Shown here: one piece after another, positions 16,478-23,777 of the stretch | How positions within the stretch are numbered: the first letter of the stretch is position 1 | How the letters are laid out: every line of letters begins with the position of its first letter | Assembly: GCA_964486825.1 (NCBI GenBank) | Contig: CAZAQS010000020.1 | Coordinates: 1 to 34,475 of the forward strand | From: CAZAQS01 sp964486825 | GTDB lineage: Bacteria; Chloroflexota; Anaerolineae; Anaerolineales; UBA4823 | Length of the DNA: 34,475 nucleotides | Reading direction: 5' to 3' | Program-made: the position numbers and the translations under genes | Notes under the pieces: model-generated | Database searches by the model: none | Told to the model about the DNA's origin: nothing | What the model saw: only the letters and a program-made list of their open reading frames with translations

Positions 16478-17650
16478 ATGCAGAGGCAGAAGAACCTGAT
16501 GCAAGAGAAAATCCTGATCGTAGATGATGACGTAGATACCCTTCGCCTGGTTGGGCTGATGCTCCAAAGGCAGGAATACCAGATCGTGGCTGCCAACCAC
16601 GGCAACCAAGCTCTGCGAATTGCCAAAAACGAACGACCGGACCTCATCCTGCTCGATATTATGATGCCAGATCTAGATGGTTACGAGGTAACCCGGCGTT
16701 TGCGGGATGACCCCAGCACCCGGGATATCCCCATAATCCTGTTTACTGCAAAATCACAAGCAGAAGATCGAGCGAGCGGGTTAAAAGCAGGCGCAGACGA
16801 TTTCCTCACCAAACCCATCCAGCCAAATTTGCTCTTTGCGCGTGTCAAAGAAATCCTGGACAGGAAGGTGGCAGCTGTCCCCAGCGCTCCCCAACCACGC
16901 GGGCAGCTTACCGGGGTGCTGGCTGTAAAGGGAGGCTTGGGGATTTCGACAATGGCTACCAACCTGGGTGTCAGCCTGTGTACGAAGACCAATCAGGAGG
17001 TCATCGTAGCAGAATTTCGTCCGGGAGAAGGCAGCATGGCCCTGGACCTGGGCTTGCCTGCGGGAGAAGGGCTCAACAATTTGCTGGAGTTGGAGCCCTC
17101 CAGCATCGCTGCTGAATCGGTAGAAGCCGCCCTGGTAAGACATAGCTCAGGCATCAGGCTGCTCTTGTCTTCCTACCAGCCTAGAGACACGCAATACCGA
17201 TCAATGGCAAATGAAATGAGCGCCATCGCCAGATGTCTGCCCGAACTCGCCAGTTTCGTGCTGTTGGACCTGGGGCCAGGCATCTACCCAGCCACAGAAA
17301 AGGTCCTAGAAAGCTGCAATCGATTGGTTCTGGCACTCGACCTATCCCCTCACTCCATCACACGCACAAGAGTGATGATCAAAGAATTAACCGCCAAAGG
17401 GTTTTCAAGCGATCGCCTGCACGCCGTGCTGATTAATCGATCCAGAATGGACGGGCCACTGATCCTAAATCAAGCTCAAGAGCAACTCAATCATCGGATT
17501 GAGGCTGCCCTGCCCCCGGCGCCTGAGCTGGCTTACCAGGCCGCGCAACAAAACCAACCCCTGCTCATCCAGGAACCAGACAGTCCAATAGCTCAGCAGT
17601 TGGCCCGCCTGGCAGATCTTCTAATTCATAAGGTCCTTCAAACTGTATGA
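16478..17650 (+). CDS. Response regulator receiver fused to a TadZ/CpaE-type MinD-like domain
   Basis: Residues about 10-130 form a REC domain with the acidic pocket (VDDD), phospho-acceptor Asp60 (LLDIMMPDLDG), a Thr switch (LFTAKS) and Lys112 (TKP). Residues 145-390 form a ParA/MinD-like domain whose P-loop reads KGGLGIST (151-158): the signature Lys is kept but the usual GKT/S Lys is Ile, as in atypical TadZ/CpaE proteins. ATP use is therefore doubtful. CpaE/TadZ proteins place pilus or signalling machinery at the pole, but no tad genes are visible here. ATG 16478 is used; ATG 16499 is also possible. The stop overlaps the sirtuin start as ATGA, so translation is likely coupled. Confidence 0.85.
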   Translation: MQRQKNLMQEKILIVDDDVDTLRLVGLMLQRQEYQIVAANHGNQALRIAKNERPDLILLDIMMPDLDGYEVTRRLRDDPSTRDIPIILFTAKSQAEDRASGLKAGADDFLTKPIQPNLLFARVKEILDRKVAAVPSAPQPRGQLTGVLAVKGGLGISTMATNLGVSLCTKTNQEVIVAEFRPGEGSMALDLGLPAGEGLNNLLELEPSSIAAESVEAALVRHSSGIRLLLSSYQPRDTQYRSMANEMSAIARCLPELASFVLLDLGPGIYPATEKVLESCNRLVLALDLSPHSITRTRVMIKELTAKGFSSDRLHAVLINRSRMDGPLILNQAQEQLNHRIEAALPPAPELAYQAAQQNQPLLIQEPDSPIAQQLARLADLLIHKVLQTV

Positions 17651-18423
17651 TGGGAACCACAGACGGAATAACACCTGAAATCCAACGGGCTGCCAGGCTG
17701 ATCAAGGCCTCCAAAAAGGCTACCGTGCTGACCGGAGCAGGATTCTCTACTCCATCTGGAGTACCCGATTTCCGCACACCTGGTAGTGGGCTTTGGGCAC
17801 GCTATCTGCCCATGGAGGTGGCCTCCCTGAGCACCTTCCGCTATGATCCGGAAAAGTTTTTCGCCTGGCTACGCCCGCTTGCCAGCCATATGCTGGGCGC
17901 AAAGCCCAATCCCGCTCATAAAGCGTTGGCAGAGCTTGAAAGTCACGGCTATATAAAAACCATCATTACTCAAAACATCGACTTCCTGCACCAGCGCGCC
18001 GGCTCAAAAAACGTCCTAGAAGTGCATGGCACTTTTAATACACTTACCTGTGTAGGTTGTTACGAGCAGTTCAGCTCAGAAGGGTTTATCGATGCTTTGA
18101 TTGATGATGGGACTCTGCCACGCTGTCCGGGCTGCCAAAGCTTGCTGAAACCGGATGTCATCCTTTTTGAAGAACAGCTACCCGTGCGAACATGGTTCCA
18201 GGCTCAAGAAGCCAGCAGTACATGCGATCTCATGCTGGTTGCCGGGACATCTCTAGAGGTGATGCCATCTGCCGGCTTACCTGTGAAAGCCCTGGATAAT
18301 GGGGCTCATTTAATCCTGGTCAACAAAACCAACACCTTTGTGGACGAACGCGCCGACTTGATATTTGTAAGCGATGTCGCCGAAATCATCCCCCGCATAG
18401 CCAGGGAGATAATCCGTGACTGA
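17647..18423 (+). CDS. Sir2-family NAD-dependent protein deacylase
   Basis: A 258-aa sirtuin that would remove acyl groups from lysines using NAD. NAD-binding blocks are GAGFSTPSGVPDFR (30-43) and TQNIDFLHQRAG (108-119); the catalytic His127 is in HGTF. A zinc ribbon is formed by Cys135, Cys138, Cys160 and Cys163. AGTSLEV and LVNK complete the Rossmann part. TQNID-x-LHQRAG with a non-Gly x and GAGxSTPSG resemble the Thermotoga/Bacillus (class U) group. It overlaps the REC-TadZ gene by 4 bp and the kinase gene by 8 bp, so all three are probably made together. That suggests acetylation or NAD status feeds into this signalling unit, which is an inference. Confidence 0.94.
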   Translation: MMGTTDGITPEIQRAARLIKASKKATVLTGAGFSTPSGVPDFRTPGSGLWARYLPMEVASLSTFRYDPEKFFAWLRPLASHMLGAKPNPAHKALAELESHGYIKTIITQNIDFLHQRAGSKNVLEVHGTFNTLTCVGCYEQFSSEGFIDALIDDGTLPRCPGCQSLLKPDVILFEEQLPVRTWFQAQEASSTCDLMLVAGTSLEVMPSAGLPVKALDNGAHLILVNKTNTFVDERADLIFVSDVAEIIPRIAREIIRD

Positions 18424-19645
18424 CCTGGTATCCAACGCTCTACTGGAACGTTACCAGCGCCTTACCGAGATCAGCCGGGAGCTGGCCTCCACCCTGGACC
18501 TGGATGTACTTTTAAACCGCATCGTCCATGCTGCCGCTGATCTGAGCAACGCTGAAGCTGCCTCGATCCTTTTGTATGATGAAGTCCACCAGCAGCTCCA
18601 GTTCGAAGCTGCCACGAATTTAGACGAACCAATGATGAGGGGCTTGGTTGTTCCCGTAACCAATAGCCTGGCAGGTTGGATCGTTTTGAATCGCAAGCCG
18701 ATCATTATTGATAATACAACTGAAGATCCACGCCATTTCGGTCACATATCCAAGATCACCAATATCAACACCACTTCCCTGCTGGGCGTGCCTTTGATTG
18801 CCAAGGATAAGGTTGTGGGCGTCCTTGAAGCAATCAACAAGCGCACGGGCGTTTTTGACACAGAAGATGAGAATATCATGACTGCTCTGGGGGCGCAGGT
18901 GGCTGTAGCAATCGAGAACGCGCGCCTGTTCCAACAATCCGACCTGATTTCCGAGCTGGTTCACGAACTACGCACTCCTCTGGCCTCGTTGAATACAGCC
19001 GCTCACCTGTTACTAAGACCGGAAGTATCTGAAGAACAACGTACGAAAATGGTAGAAGTTATCCACGACGAGACCCAACGGCTGTCCGATATGACAACTT
19101 CTTTCCTCGATTTAGCCAGGCTGGAGTCGGGTCGCGCCCAGTTCCAACCCGAGCTGTTCAATATCCAGGCAGTCTTGGAAGATTGTAGCGTTATGATGAA
19201 GAGCCGGGCTGGAGAGAAAGGAATCAGCCTGAATGTGGAAATTCAGGAAAGCCTGCCCCTCCTAGCTGCAGACCGGAATAAGATCAAGCAGGTTGTGCTG
19301 AACCTGCTCAGCAACGCTATAAAATATAATCGTCCTGCCGGTTTAATCACGCTGGCAGCCACCTCAAATCGCAAGGAAATTACTATAGCCGTCACCGATA
19401 CTGGTCTCGGGATTCTTCCAGATGCACAGCTGCACCTGTTCGAAAAATTCTACCGGGCGCCGGGGTCGGAAAACCAGGTGCAAGGAACGGGTTTAGGGTT
19501 GGCAATTTGCAAGCGGATCGTTGAGGCCCATCAGGGGAGCATCGAAGTACAGAGCCTAGTGGGAGAGGGGACGACCATAACCATCCACTTACCGCTCAAG
19601 GCAAGGGGGATATCCCAACCGAAAACGAAGAAACAGCCAGAGTGA
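18416..19645 (+). CDS. GAF-domain sensor histidine kinase
   Basis: A 409-aa soluble kinase. A GAF domain (about 25-170; LLNRIVHAAADL, LLGVPLIAKDKVVGVLEAINK) is followed by a dimerisation helix pair with the phospho-His183 (SELVHELRTPLASL) and an ATPase domain with N300 (LLSNAIKYN), DTGLG (328-332) and GTGLGL (357-362). No membrane segment is present, so the signal is internal. GTG 18416 is the start, with AGGGAG upstream, overlapping the sirtuin stop by 8 bp. The likely partner is the REC-TadZ protein two genes upstream, by operon logic only. It converges on the metal ATPase gene with a 5-bp gap. Confidence 0.93.
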   Translation: MTDLVSNALLERYQRLTEISRELASTLDLDVLLNRIVHAAADLSNAEAASILLYDEVHQQLQFEAATNLDEPMMRGLVVPVTNSLAGWIVLNRKPIIIDNTTEDPRHFGHISKITNINTTSLLGVPLIAKDKVVGVLEAINKRTGVFDTEDENIMTALGAQVAVAIENARLFQQSDLISELVHELRTPLASLNTAAHLLLRPEVSEEQRTKMVEVIHDETQRLSDMTTSFLDLARLESGRAQFQPELFNIQAVLEDCSVMMKSRAGEKGISLNVEIQESLPLLAADRNKIKQVVLNLLSNAIKYNRPAGLITLAATSNRKEITIAVTDTGLGILPDAQLHLFEKFYRAPGSENQVQGTGLGLAICKRIVEAHQGSIEVQSLVGEGTTITIHLPLKARGISQPKTKKQPE

Positions 19646-19650
19646 GACGT

Positions 19651-21984
19651 TTATCCCCTATATCGCAATAACCTTAGCCCGTTCAAAACTACCAGGACCG
19701 TGCTGCCTTCATGCCCGATCACACCCAGGGTCAGGGGCAGGTTAGCGCCGAAGGCAGTCGAGACAAGGATTACGATCACGGCTAATGAGAAGACCAGGTT
19801 CTGCCATACCGTGCGGCGAGCCTGCTGCGCAAGCCCGACCGCGTAGGGTAAGTGAGCCAGGTCATCGGCCATCAGTACGACATCCGCGGTCTCGAGGGCT
19901 ACGTCGGTACCTGCGCCCCCCATGGCGATGCCTACATCAGCGGAAGCCAACGCAGGCGCATCGTTCACACCGTCTCCAACCATCGCAGTAAGGCCATATT
20001 TCTGCTGCAGCTTCTTCAGCAGCACAACCTTATCCTGGGGCAACAGGCTGGCATGAAATTCATCAACACCCGCCATTTGCGCGATATGGCGCGCTACCGC
20101 CTCGTTATCTCCTGTCAGCATAACGACCTTTTCTACACCCCGCCCCTTTAACTTTGATACGATGTCAGCCGCATCTGGACGCATAGAATCTGCTACTGCA
20201 AGCAGGCCGCGGTAATCCCCCTCTGAATACACGATCATAACTGTTTGGCCTTTGTCCTCAAATTCCTTGACTTTTTCATTGACCTCCGCGGGAAGGTGAA
20301 CCCGGCGTTCGTCGAACATCCGGACATTCCCAATCCATACCGCCCTGCCGTTCAGGTTGGCTTCAACACCCTGCCCTGGAATGGCCTGAAATTCTGTAGC
20401 CATATCCAGTGCCAGGTTGCGCGCCTTAGCTGTATGCACAATAGCAGTTGCCAGAGGGTGCTCTGAGCGCGCCTCTACCGAGGCTGCCATGCGCAGCAGC
20501 TCAGCTTCAGTTGTGCCGTTTAGCGAATAGATAGCTGAAATACTTGGCTCTCCTGTGGTGAGGGTGCCGGTTTTATCGAAAGCTACCACTTTAATCCCGG
20601 CTGTTTGCTCCAGGTGAGCGCCGCCTTTGAATAACACGCCCTTCCTGGCGCCATTGGCGATAGCAGACAGGATGCTTGCAGGAGTTGAGATCACCAATGC
20701 ACAAGGGGAAGCGACCACCAACAATGTCATGGCCCGGTAAAAGGTAGGCTCGAAGGCGTGGTTGAGCATAACGAATGGGATCAGCGTCAGCAATGCCGCG
20801 CCACTTAAGACCAGGATGGCGTAGGTTTGTTCGAAATTGTCCAGCATGCGTTGGGTTTGGGCTTTATTGGATTGGGCTTCTTCGACCATCTGCACGATCT
20901 TTGCCAGGGTGGTATTTTGGGCCAGGCGCGTAACCCGGATCTCGAGGGCCCCGTTCCCATTGACCGTCCCTGCAAATACTGGACTTTCAGGTCCTTTTTG
21001 TACTGGTACAGATTCTCCCGTAATGGTCGATTGGTCCACATCCGAGTTGCCGTTGACCACCACTCCATCGATTGGGAAACGCTCGCCTGGCCGAACAAGC
21101 ACGGTATCTCCCAAAACCAGGTCCTCCACCGGAAGGGTAACAATCCTGGAGCCACGCCTGACAGTCGCAATAGACGGACGTAAATCCATCAATTTCTCGA
21201 TGGCTTTCCTGCTCCTGTCCATTGCGAAAGTCTGCAGGGTATTGGAAAGGGAGAACAAGAACAAGAGAACGGCGCCTTCTGCAGGTTGGCCGATGGCGGC
21301 TGCGCCCAGCGCGGCTGTAATCATCAGCAAGTTTACATCCAGGCGGCGCTTGCGTAAGAGGGAAAGACTATCGATTAAGCCATAATATCCGCCGGCAAGG
21401 TAGGCGATCCCATAAAAGAGGGATACCCAAAGCGGCGTGAGAACACCTGTGCGCTGGCCAATTGCGGCAGTGACCGCTGCGATAAGGGTAAGCGTCGTAA
21501 ACAGAATCTCAAGATGGCCCCTGGATATGCCAGCCTTCAGGGGAGCAGGGCTTGGAGCAGGGGCAAAAATCTCCTCCACCCGGTTGACCTCGACCGGAGT
21601 ATAGTCCAGGTTGGACAGGGATACTGTCATAACGCCATCATCAAAAGTGGAATGAGGAGCCATATGGACACGAGCCAGCTTTTGATAGTGACCCACCAGC
21701 TCATCGCTCATCTGGTTCAAACAGGCTTCACAGGCGCTGCCGCTTTTCAAATAACAATGCGAAACACGCTCCCAGGCCTGTTCCCCAGCCTGGCGGATCA
21801 AACTGGCAGCCCTTTCATCACTGATCGCTCGTGGATCGTAGGCAACCTGTAAGCGACCATCATCAACATCAAACTCTACTTCACGAATACCGGAATAACC
21901 TCGTAAAACGTCACTCAGCACTTGCGTGCAACGGGTGTCACCCTCAGGTAATGGGACAGAAGAAGCTTCGGCTGAACTCGACAT
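19651..21984 (-). CDS. Metal-exporting P1B-type ATPase, P1B-4-like (SPC)
   Basis: A 777-aa heavy-metal pump. The membrane metal site is SPC (426-428), the phosphorylated Asp470 is in DKTGTLT, the actuator loop is TGESVP, the nucleotide site includes SEHPLA (507-512), and GDGVNDAPAL closes the P domain. The last helix reads HEGSTVLVVLNGLRLL. SPC plus HEGST marks the P1B-4 group, whose members export Fe(II), Co(II) or Zn(II). Residues 1-70 look like a heavy-metal-associated fold without its CxxC, followed by a cysteine cluster (C77, C85-x-x-C88). It lies 50 bp downstream of a PerR/Fur gene with a matching operator between them, which favours iron export under peroxide or iron stress, like PfeT. 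Metal choice is inferred. Confidence 0.92.
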   Translation of the reverse strand: MSSSAEASSVPLPEGDTRCTQVLSDVLRGYSGIREVEFDVDDGRLQVAYDPRAISDERAASLIRQAGEQAWERVSHCYLKSGSACEACLNQMSDELVGHYQKLARVHMAPHSTFDDGVMTVSLSNLDYTPVEVNRVEEIFAPAPSPAPLKAGISRGHLEILFTTLTLIAAVTAAIGQRTGVLTPLWVSLFYGIAYLAGGYYGLIDSLSLLRKRRLDVNLLMITAALGAAAIGQPAEGAVLLFLFSLSNTLQTFAMDRSRKAIEKLMDLRPSIATVRRGSRIVTLPVEDLVLGDTVLVRPGERFPIDGVVVNGNSDVDQSTITGESVPVQKGPESPVFAGTVNGNGALEIRVTRLAQNTTLAKIVQMVEEAQSNKAQTQRMLDNFEQTYAILVLSGAALLTLIPFVMLNHAFEPTFYRAMTLLVVASPCALVISTPASILSAIANGARKGVLFKGGAHLEQTAGIKVVAFDKTGTLTTGEPSISAIYSLNGTTEAELLRMAASVEARSEHPLATAIVHTAKARNLALDMATEFQAIPGQGVEANLNGRAVWIGNVRMFDERRVHLPAEVNEKVKEFEDKGQTVMIVYSEGDYRGLLAVADSMRPDAADIVSKLKGRGVEKVVMLTGDNEAVARHIAQMAGVDEFHASLLPQDKVVLLKKLQQKYGLTAMVGDGVNDAPALASADVGIAMGGAGTDVALETADVVLMADDLAHLPYAVGLAQQARRTVWQNLVFSLAVIVILVSTAFGANLPLTLGVIGHEGSTVLVVLNGLRLLRYRG

Positions 21985-22008
21985 TATTAATAATCCCCTT
22001 TGTCTTTT

Positions 22009-22023
22009 TGATTATCAATATCA
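22009..22023 (-). promoter_or_regulatory. Fur/PerR-type 7-1-7 box before the ATPase gene
   Basis: TGATTATcAATATCA matches the Fur consensus TGATAATnATTATCA at 12 of 14 arm positions. It lies between the repressor stop and the ATPase ATG, about 25 bp from the latter. A second perfect palindrome, ATTATTAATAAT (21983-21994), overlaps the ATPase start codon. The ATPase may thus have its own controlled promoter. Confidence 0.5.
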
Positions 22024-22034
22024 ATGAAAGTATT

Positions 22035-22478
22035 TCAATCGCTGGTTCCGGCCCTTGCAATCGAGCATTCCGGGCAATAACCGTAATACATGAGCCGAGC
22101 GCCAAGCACCTGGTAGCCGGATTCGTCACGGACTTCTCGTTCCAGGTCGTTAACGTATTGGCTGTCAAGATCCAAGATCCTGTGGCATGATAGGCAAGCG
22201 AAATTCAGGTGTGGATCAGTATCAGCGTCGTAATGCACCCGGTCATCCCCCGCGCTCCCTAATTCTTGAACTACCCCTAAGTTTACCAGGGTCTCGAGTG
22301 TATTGTATACTGTAGCCAGGCTAAGCGTTGGGTATTCAGGCAAAAGCTGTTCGTAGATCGTATACGCAGTTGGATGCTCTTTCGAAGCAGCTAAAAGACG
22401 GCAGATTGCTAAACGCTGGGGGGTCATTCGCAATCCAGCCTCGGCAAGACTTCGAGCGAGAAGGTTAACTTTATCCAT
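22035..22478 (-). CDS. Fur-family repressor, PerR-like
   Basis: A 147-aa metal-dependent winged-helix repressor. The DNA-binding half carries GLRMTPQRLAICRLL and TVYNTLETLVNLGVV. The structural zinc site is formed by Cys95/Cys98 (CLSC) and Cys135/Cys138 (CPEC). Candidate regulatory-metal ligands are His35, Asp84 and His90; the position of PerR His93 is Asn here (PHLNF), as in many PerR-like proteins. Its own promoter overlaps two PerR-type boxes, so it probably represses itself and the downstream ATPase. PerR is favoured over Fur by the operator sequence (TTATAAT half-sites) and the efflux ATPase partner. Metal and peroxide response are inferred. Confidence 0.9.
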   Translation of the reverse strand: MDKVNLLARSLAEAGLRMTPQRLAICRLLAASKEHPTAYTIYEQLLPEYPTLSLATVYNTLETLVNLGVVQELGSAGDDRVHYDADTDPHLNFACLSCHRILDLDSQYVNDLEREVRDESGYQVLGARLMYYGYCPECSIARAGTSD

Positions 22479-22490
22479 AAGCTTTCTAAT

Positions 22491-22522
22491 TTATAATCAT
22501 TCTTATTTTAGAATAATTATAA
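22491..22522 (-). promoter_or_regulatory. Two adjacent PerR-type boxes in the repressor promoter
   Basis: TTAGAATaATTATAA (22508-22522) matches TTATAATnATTATAA at 13 of 14 arm positions and covers the -10. TTATAATcATTCTTA (22491-22505) matches at 12 of 14 and lies just after the predicted start of transcription. Together they form a larger dyad with 13-bp arms (22491-22503 and 22510-22522, one mismatch, 6-nt spacer). Confidence 0.7.
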
Positions 22523-22543
22523 ATAACTCCCGCTCCGTGTCAA
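22516..22543 (-). promoter_or_regulatory. Consensus promoter of the PerR-like gene
   Basis: Minus strand: TTGACA (22543-22538), 16 bp, TATAAT (22521-22516), both perfect. Transcription would start near 22509, about 30 nt before the ATG, inside the operator region. Confidence 0.7.
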
Positions 22544-22630
22544 TGACCAATTTCTTACTTTTCCCTCATTTACACCAATATCACGCTCTTGACCTGATAT
22601 CTTTCAGGCAGGAAGCACGCGGATCGTCAC

Positions 22631-22659
22631 TTGTAAATTGCTTCACTTTCTATGATAAT
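22631..22659 (+). promoter_or_regulatory. Possible folD promoter
   Basis: TTGTAA, 17 bp, GATAAT on the plus strand. The leader would be about 87 nt and end with TAAGGAG before the folD ATG. The 274-bp divergent gap otherwise holds only the repressor control region. Confidence 0.4.
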
Positions 22660-22752
22660 GGATAACATACCACGCCGGTTACGCTCGGCGTTCTTTAAAG
22701 CCGTTTATCCAGATTGGACATTCAATCCTAGCCCCCTATAAGGAGAAAAACG

Positions 22753-23634
22753 ATGGCAGCAGAAATACTAGACGGGAAAGTAATTGCCGCAGAAGTACGA
22801 GAAGCAGTTGCAGCGGACGTAGCGGCAATGGTAGCTGCAGGTCAGCCAAAGCCCGGATTAGCAACCGTCCTGGTGGGAGAAAACCCGGCCTCACAGGTAT
22901 ATGTGAGCTCGAAACAAAAGGCATCAGCCCAGGCAGGGATCGAATCATTTGGCTTCAAATTGCCTGCCACCGCTTCACAAGACGAGGTAGACGGCCTGGT
23001 ACGAGAACTAAACGAGGATCCACGGGTAAATGGCATCCTCGTGCAGCTGCCTCTTCCGTCCCACCTTGACGAGGAGCGCGTGCTTAGCACGATCAGTATC
23101 GAAAAAGACGTGGATGGCTTTCATCCTTTGAACATCGGCCGCCTGGCTCAAAAAGGCCGAGACCCCCTCTTCATCCCCTGCACGCCTTTCGGTGTGATGT
23201 ACATGCTGGAGCACCTGGGTTTCAAGCTGGAAGGTGCGAATGCGGTAGTTCTGGGACGCTCTAACATCGTCGGTATGCCGGTAGCCTTGCTCATGGTAAG
23301 GGCTAACGCCACTACAACCATCTGCCACTCCCGCACGAAAGATCTACCTGGCGTTTGCCGGTCAGCAGATGTGCTCATCGGGGCAGTTGGGCGACCGCAA
23401 ATGGTCCGTGGAGACTGGGTGAAACCCGGTGCGGTCGTGATTGACGTAGGCATCAACCGTATCGACGATCCCACCCACCCCAAGGGCTCTCGCCTGGTAG
23501 GCGATATCTGTTTCGAGGAAGTAAAAGAGGTTGCCAGCGCCATAACACCTGTGCCTGGCGGCGTCGGGCCGATGACGATCGCTATGCTCTTGAAGAATAC
23601 GGTCAGAGCTGCGCAGATGGCTAACGCCAAATAA
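22753..23634 (+). CDS. folD: Methylenetetrahydrofolate dehydrogenase / cyclohydrolase
   Basis: FolD interconverts 5,10-methylene-, methenyl- and 10-formyl-tetrahydrofolate with NADP, feeding purine and formyl-methionine synthesis. The 293-aa protein has full family length. The active-site Lys54 (SQVYVSSK), Gln98 (VQLPLP) and Asp121 (KDVDGFHP) fall at the E. coli positions. The nucleotide-binding part shows GRSNIVGMPVA and the end shows PVPGGVGPMTIAMLL. ATG 22753 follows a good AAGGAG (22741-22746). It stands alone, with the PerR gene divergent and a strong hairpin terminator after it. Confidence 0.97.
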   Translation: MAAEILDGKVIAAEVREAVAADVAAMVAAGQPKPGLATVLVGENPASQVYVSSKQKASAQAGIESFGFKLPATASQDEVDGLVRELNEDPRVNGILVQLPLPSHLDEERVLSTISIEKDVDGFHPLNIGRLAQKGRDPLFIPCTPFGVMYMLEHLGFKLEGANAVVLGRSNIVGMPVALLMVRANATTTICHSRTKDLPGVCRSADVLIGAVGRPQMVRGDWVKPGAVVIDVGINRIDDPTHPKGSRLVGDICFEEVKEVASAITPVPGGVGPMTIAMLLKNTVRAAQMANAK

Positions 23635-23686
23635 ATTCACATGAACCCTGAACAGCGTAGCGAGCAGGGTTTAAAAGAAAACCAGA

Positions 23687-23733
23687 AACTGGATGTTTTG
23701 TGCGGCGACTCGCATAAAACATCCAGTTCTTTT
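23687..23733 (+). terminator. Strong terminator between folD and the HD-GYP gene, likely bidirectional
   Basis: An 18-bp stem (AACTGGATGTTTTGTGCG paired with CGCATAAAACATCCAGTT, one G-T wobble) with a 6-nt loop is followed by TTCTTTT-type T-rich sequence. The opposite side is A-rich (AAAAGAAAACC), giving T-rich RNA on the minus strand too, so it can serve both converging genes. A smaller hairpin (AACCCTG..CAGGGTT, 23644-23671) precedes it. Confidence 0.8.
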
Positions 23734-23777
23734 CCTGCCAGGATTTGTGAGCTGGCAATTGTGGATTGTGTTGTTAA

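Noticed and set aside
20837..21385. 182-codon plus-strand frame opposite the metal ATPase
   Set aside because: Antisense to conserved ATPase domains and rich in Arg/Ser/Thr as expected of shadow frames; no ribosome-binding site or motif.
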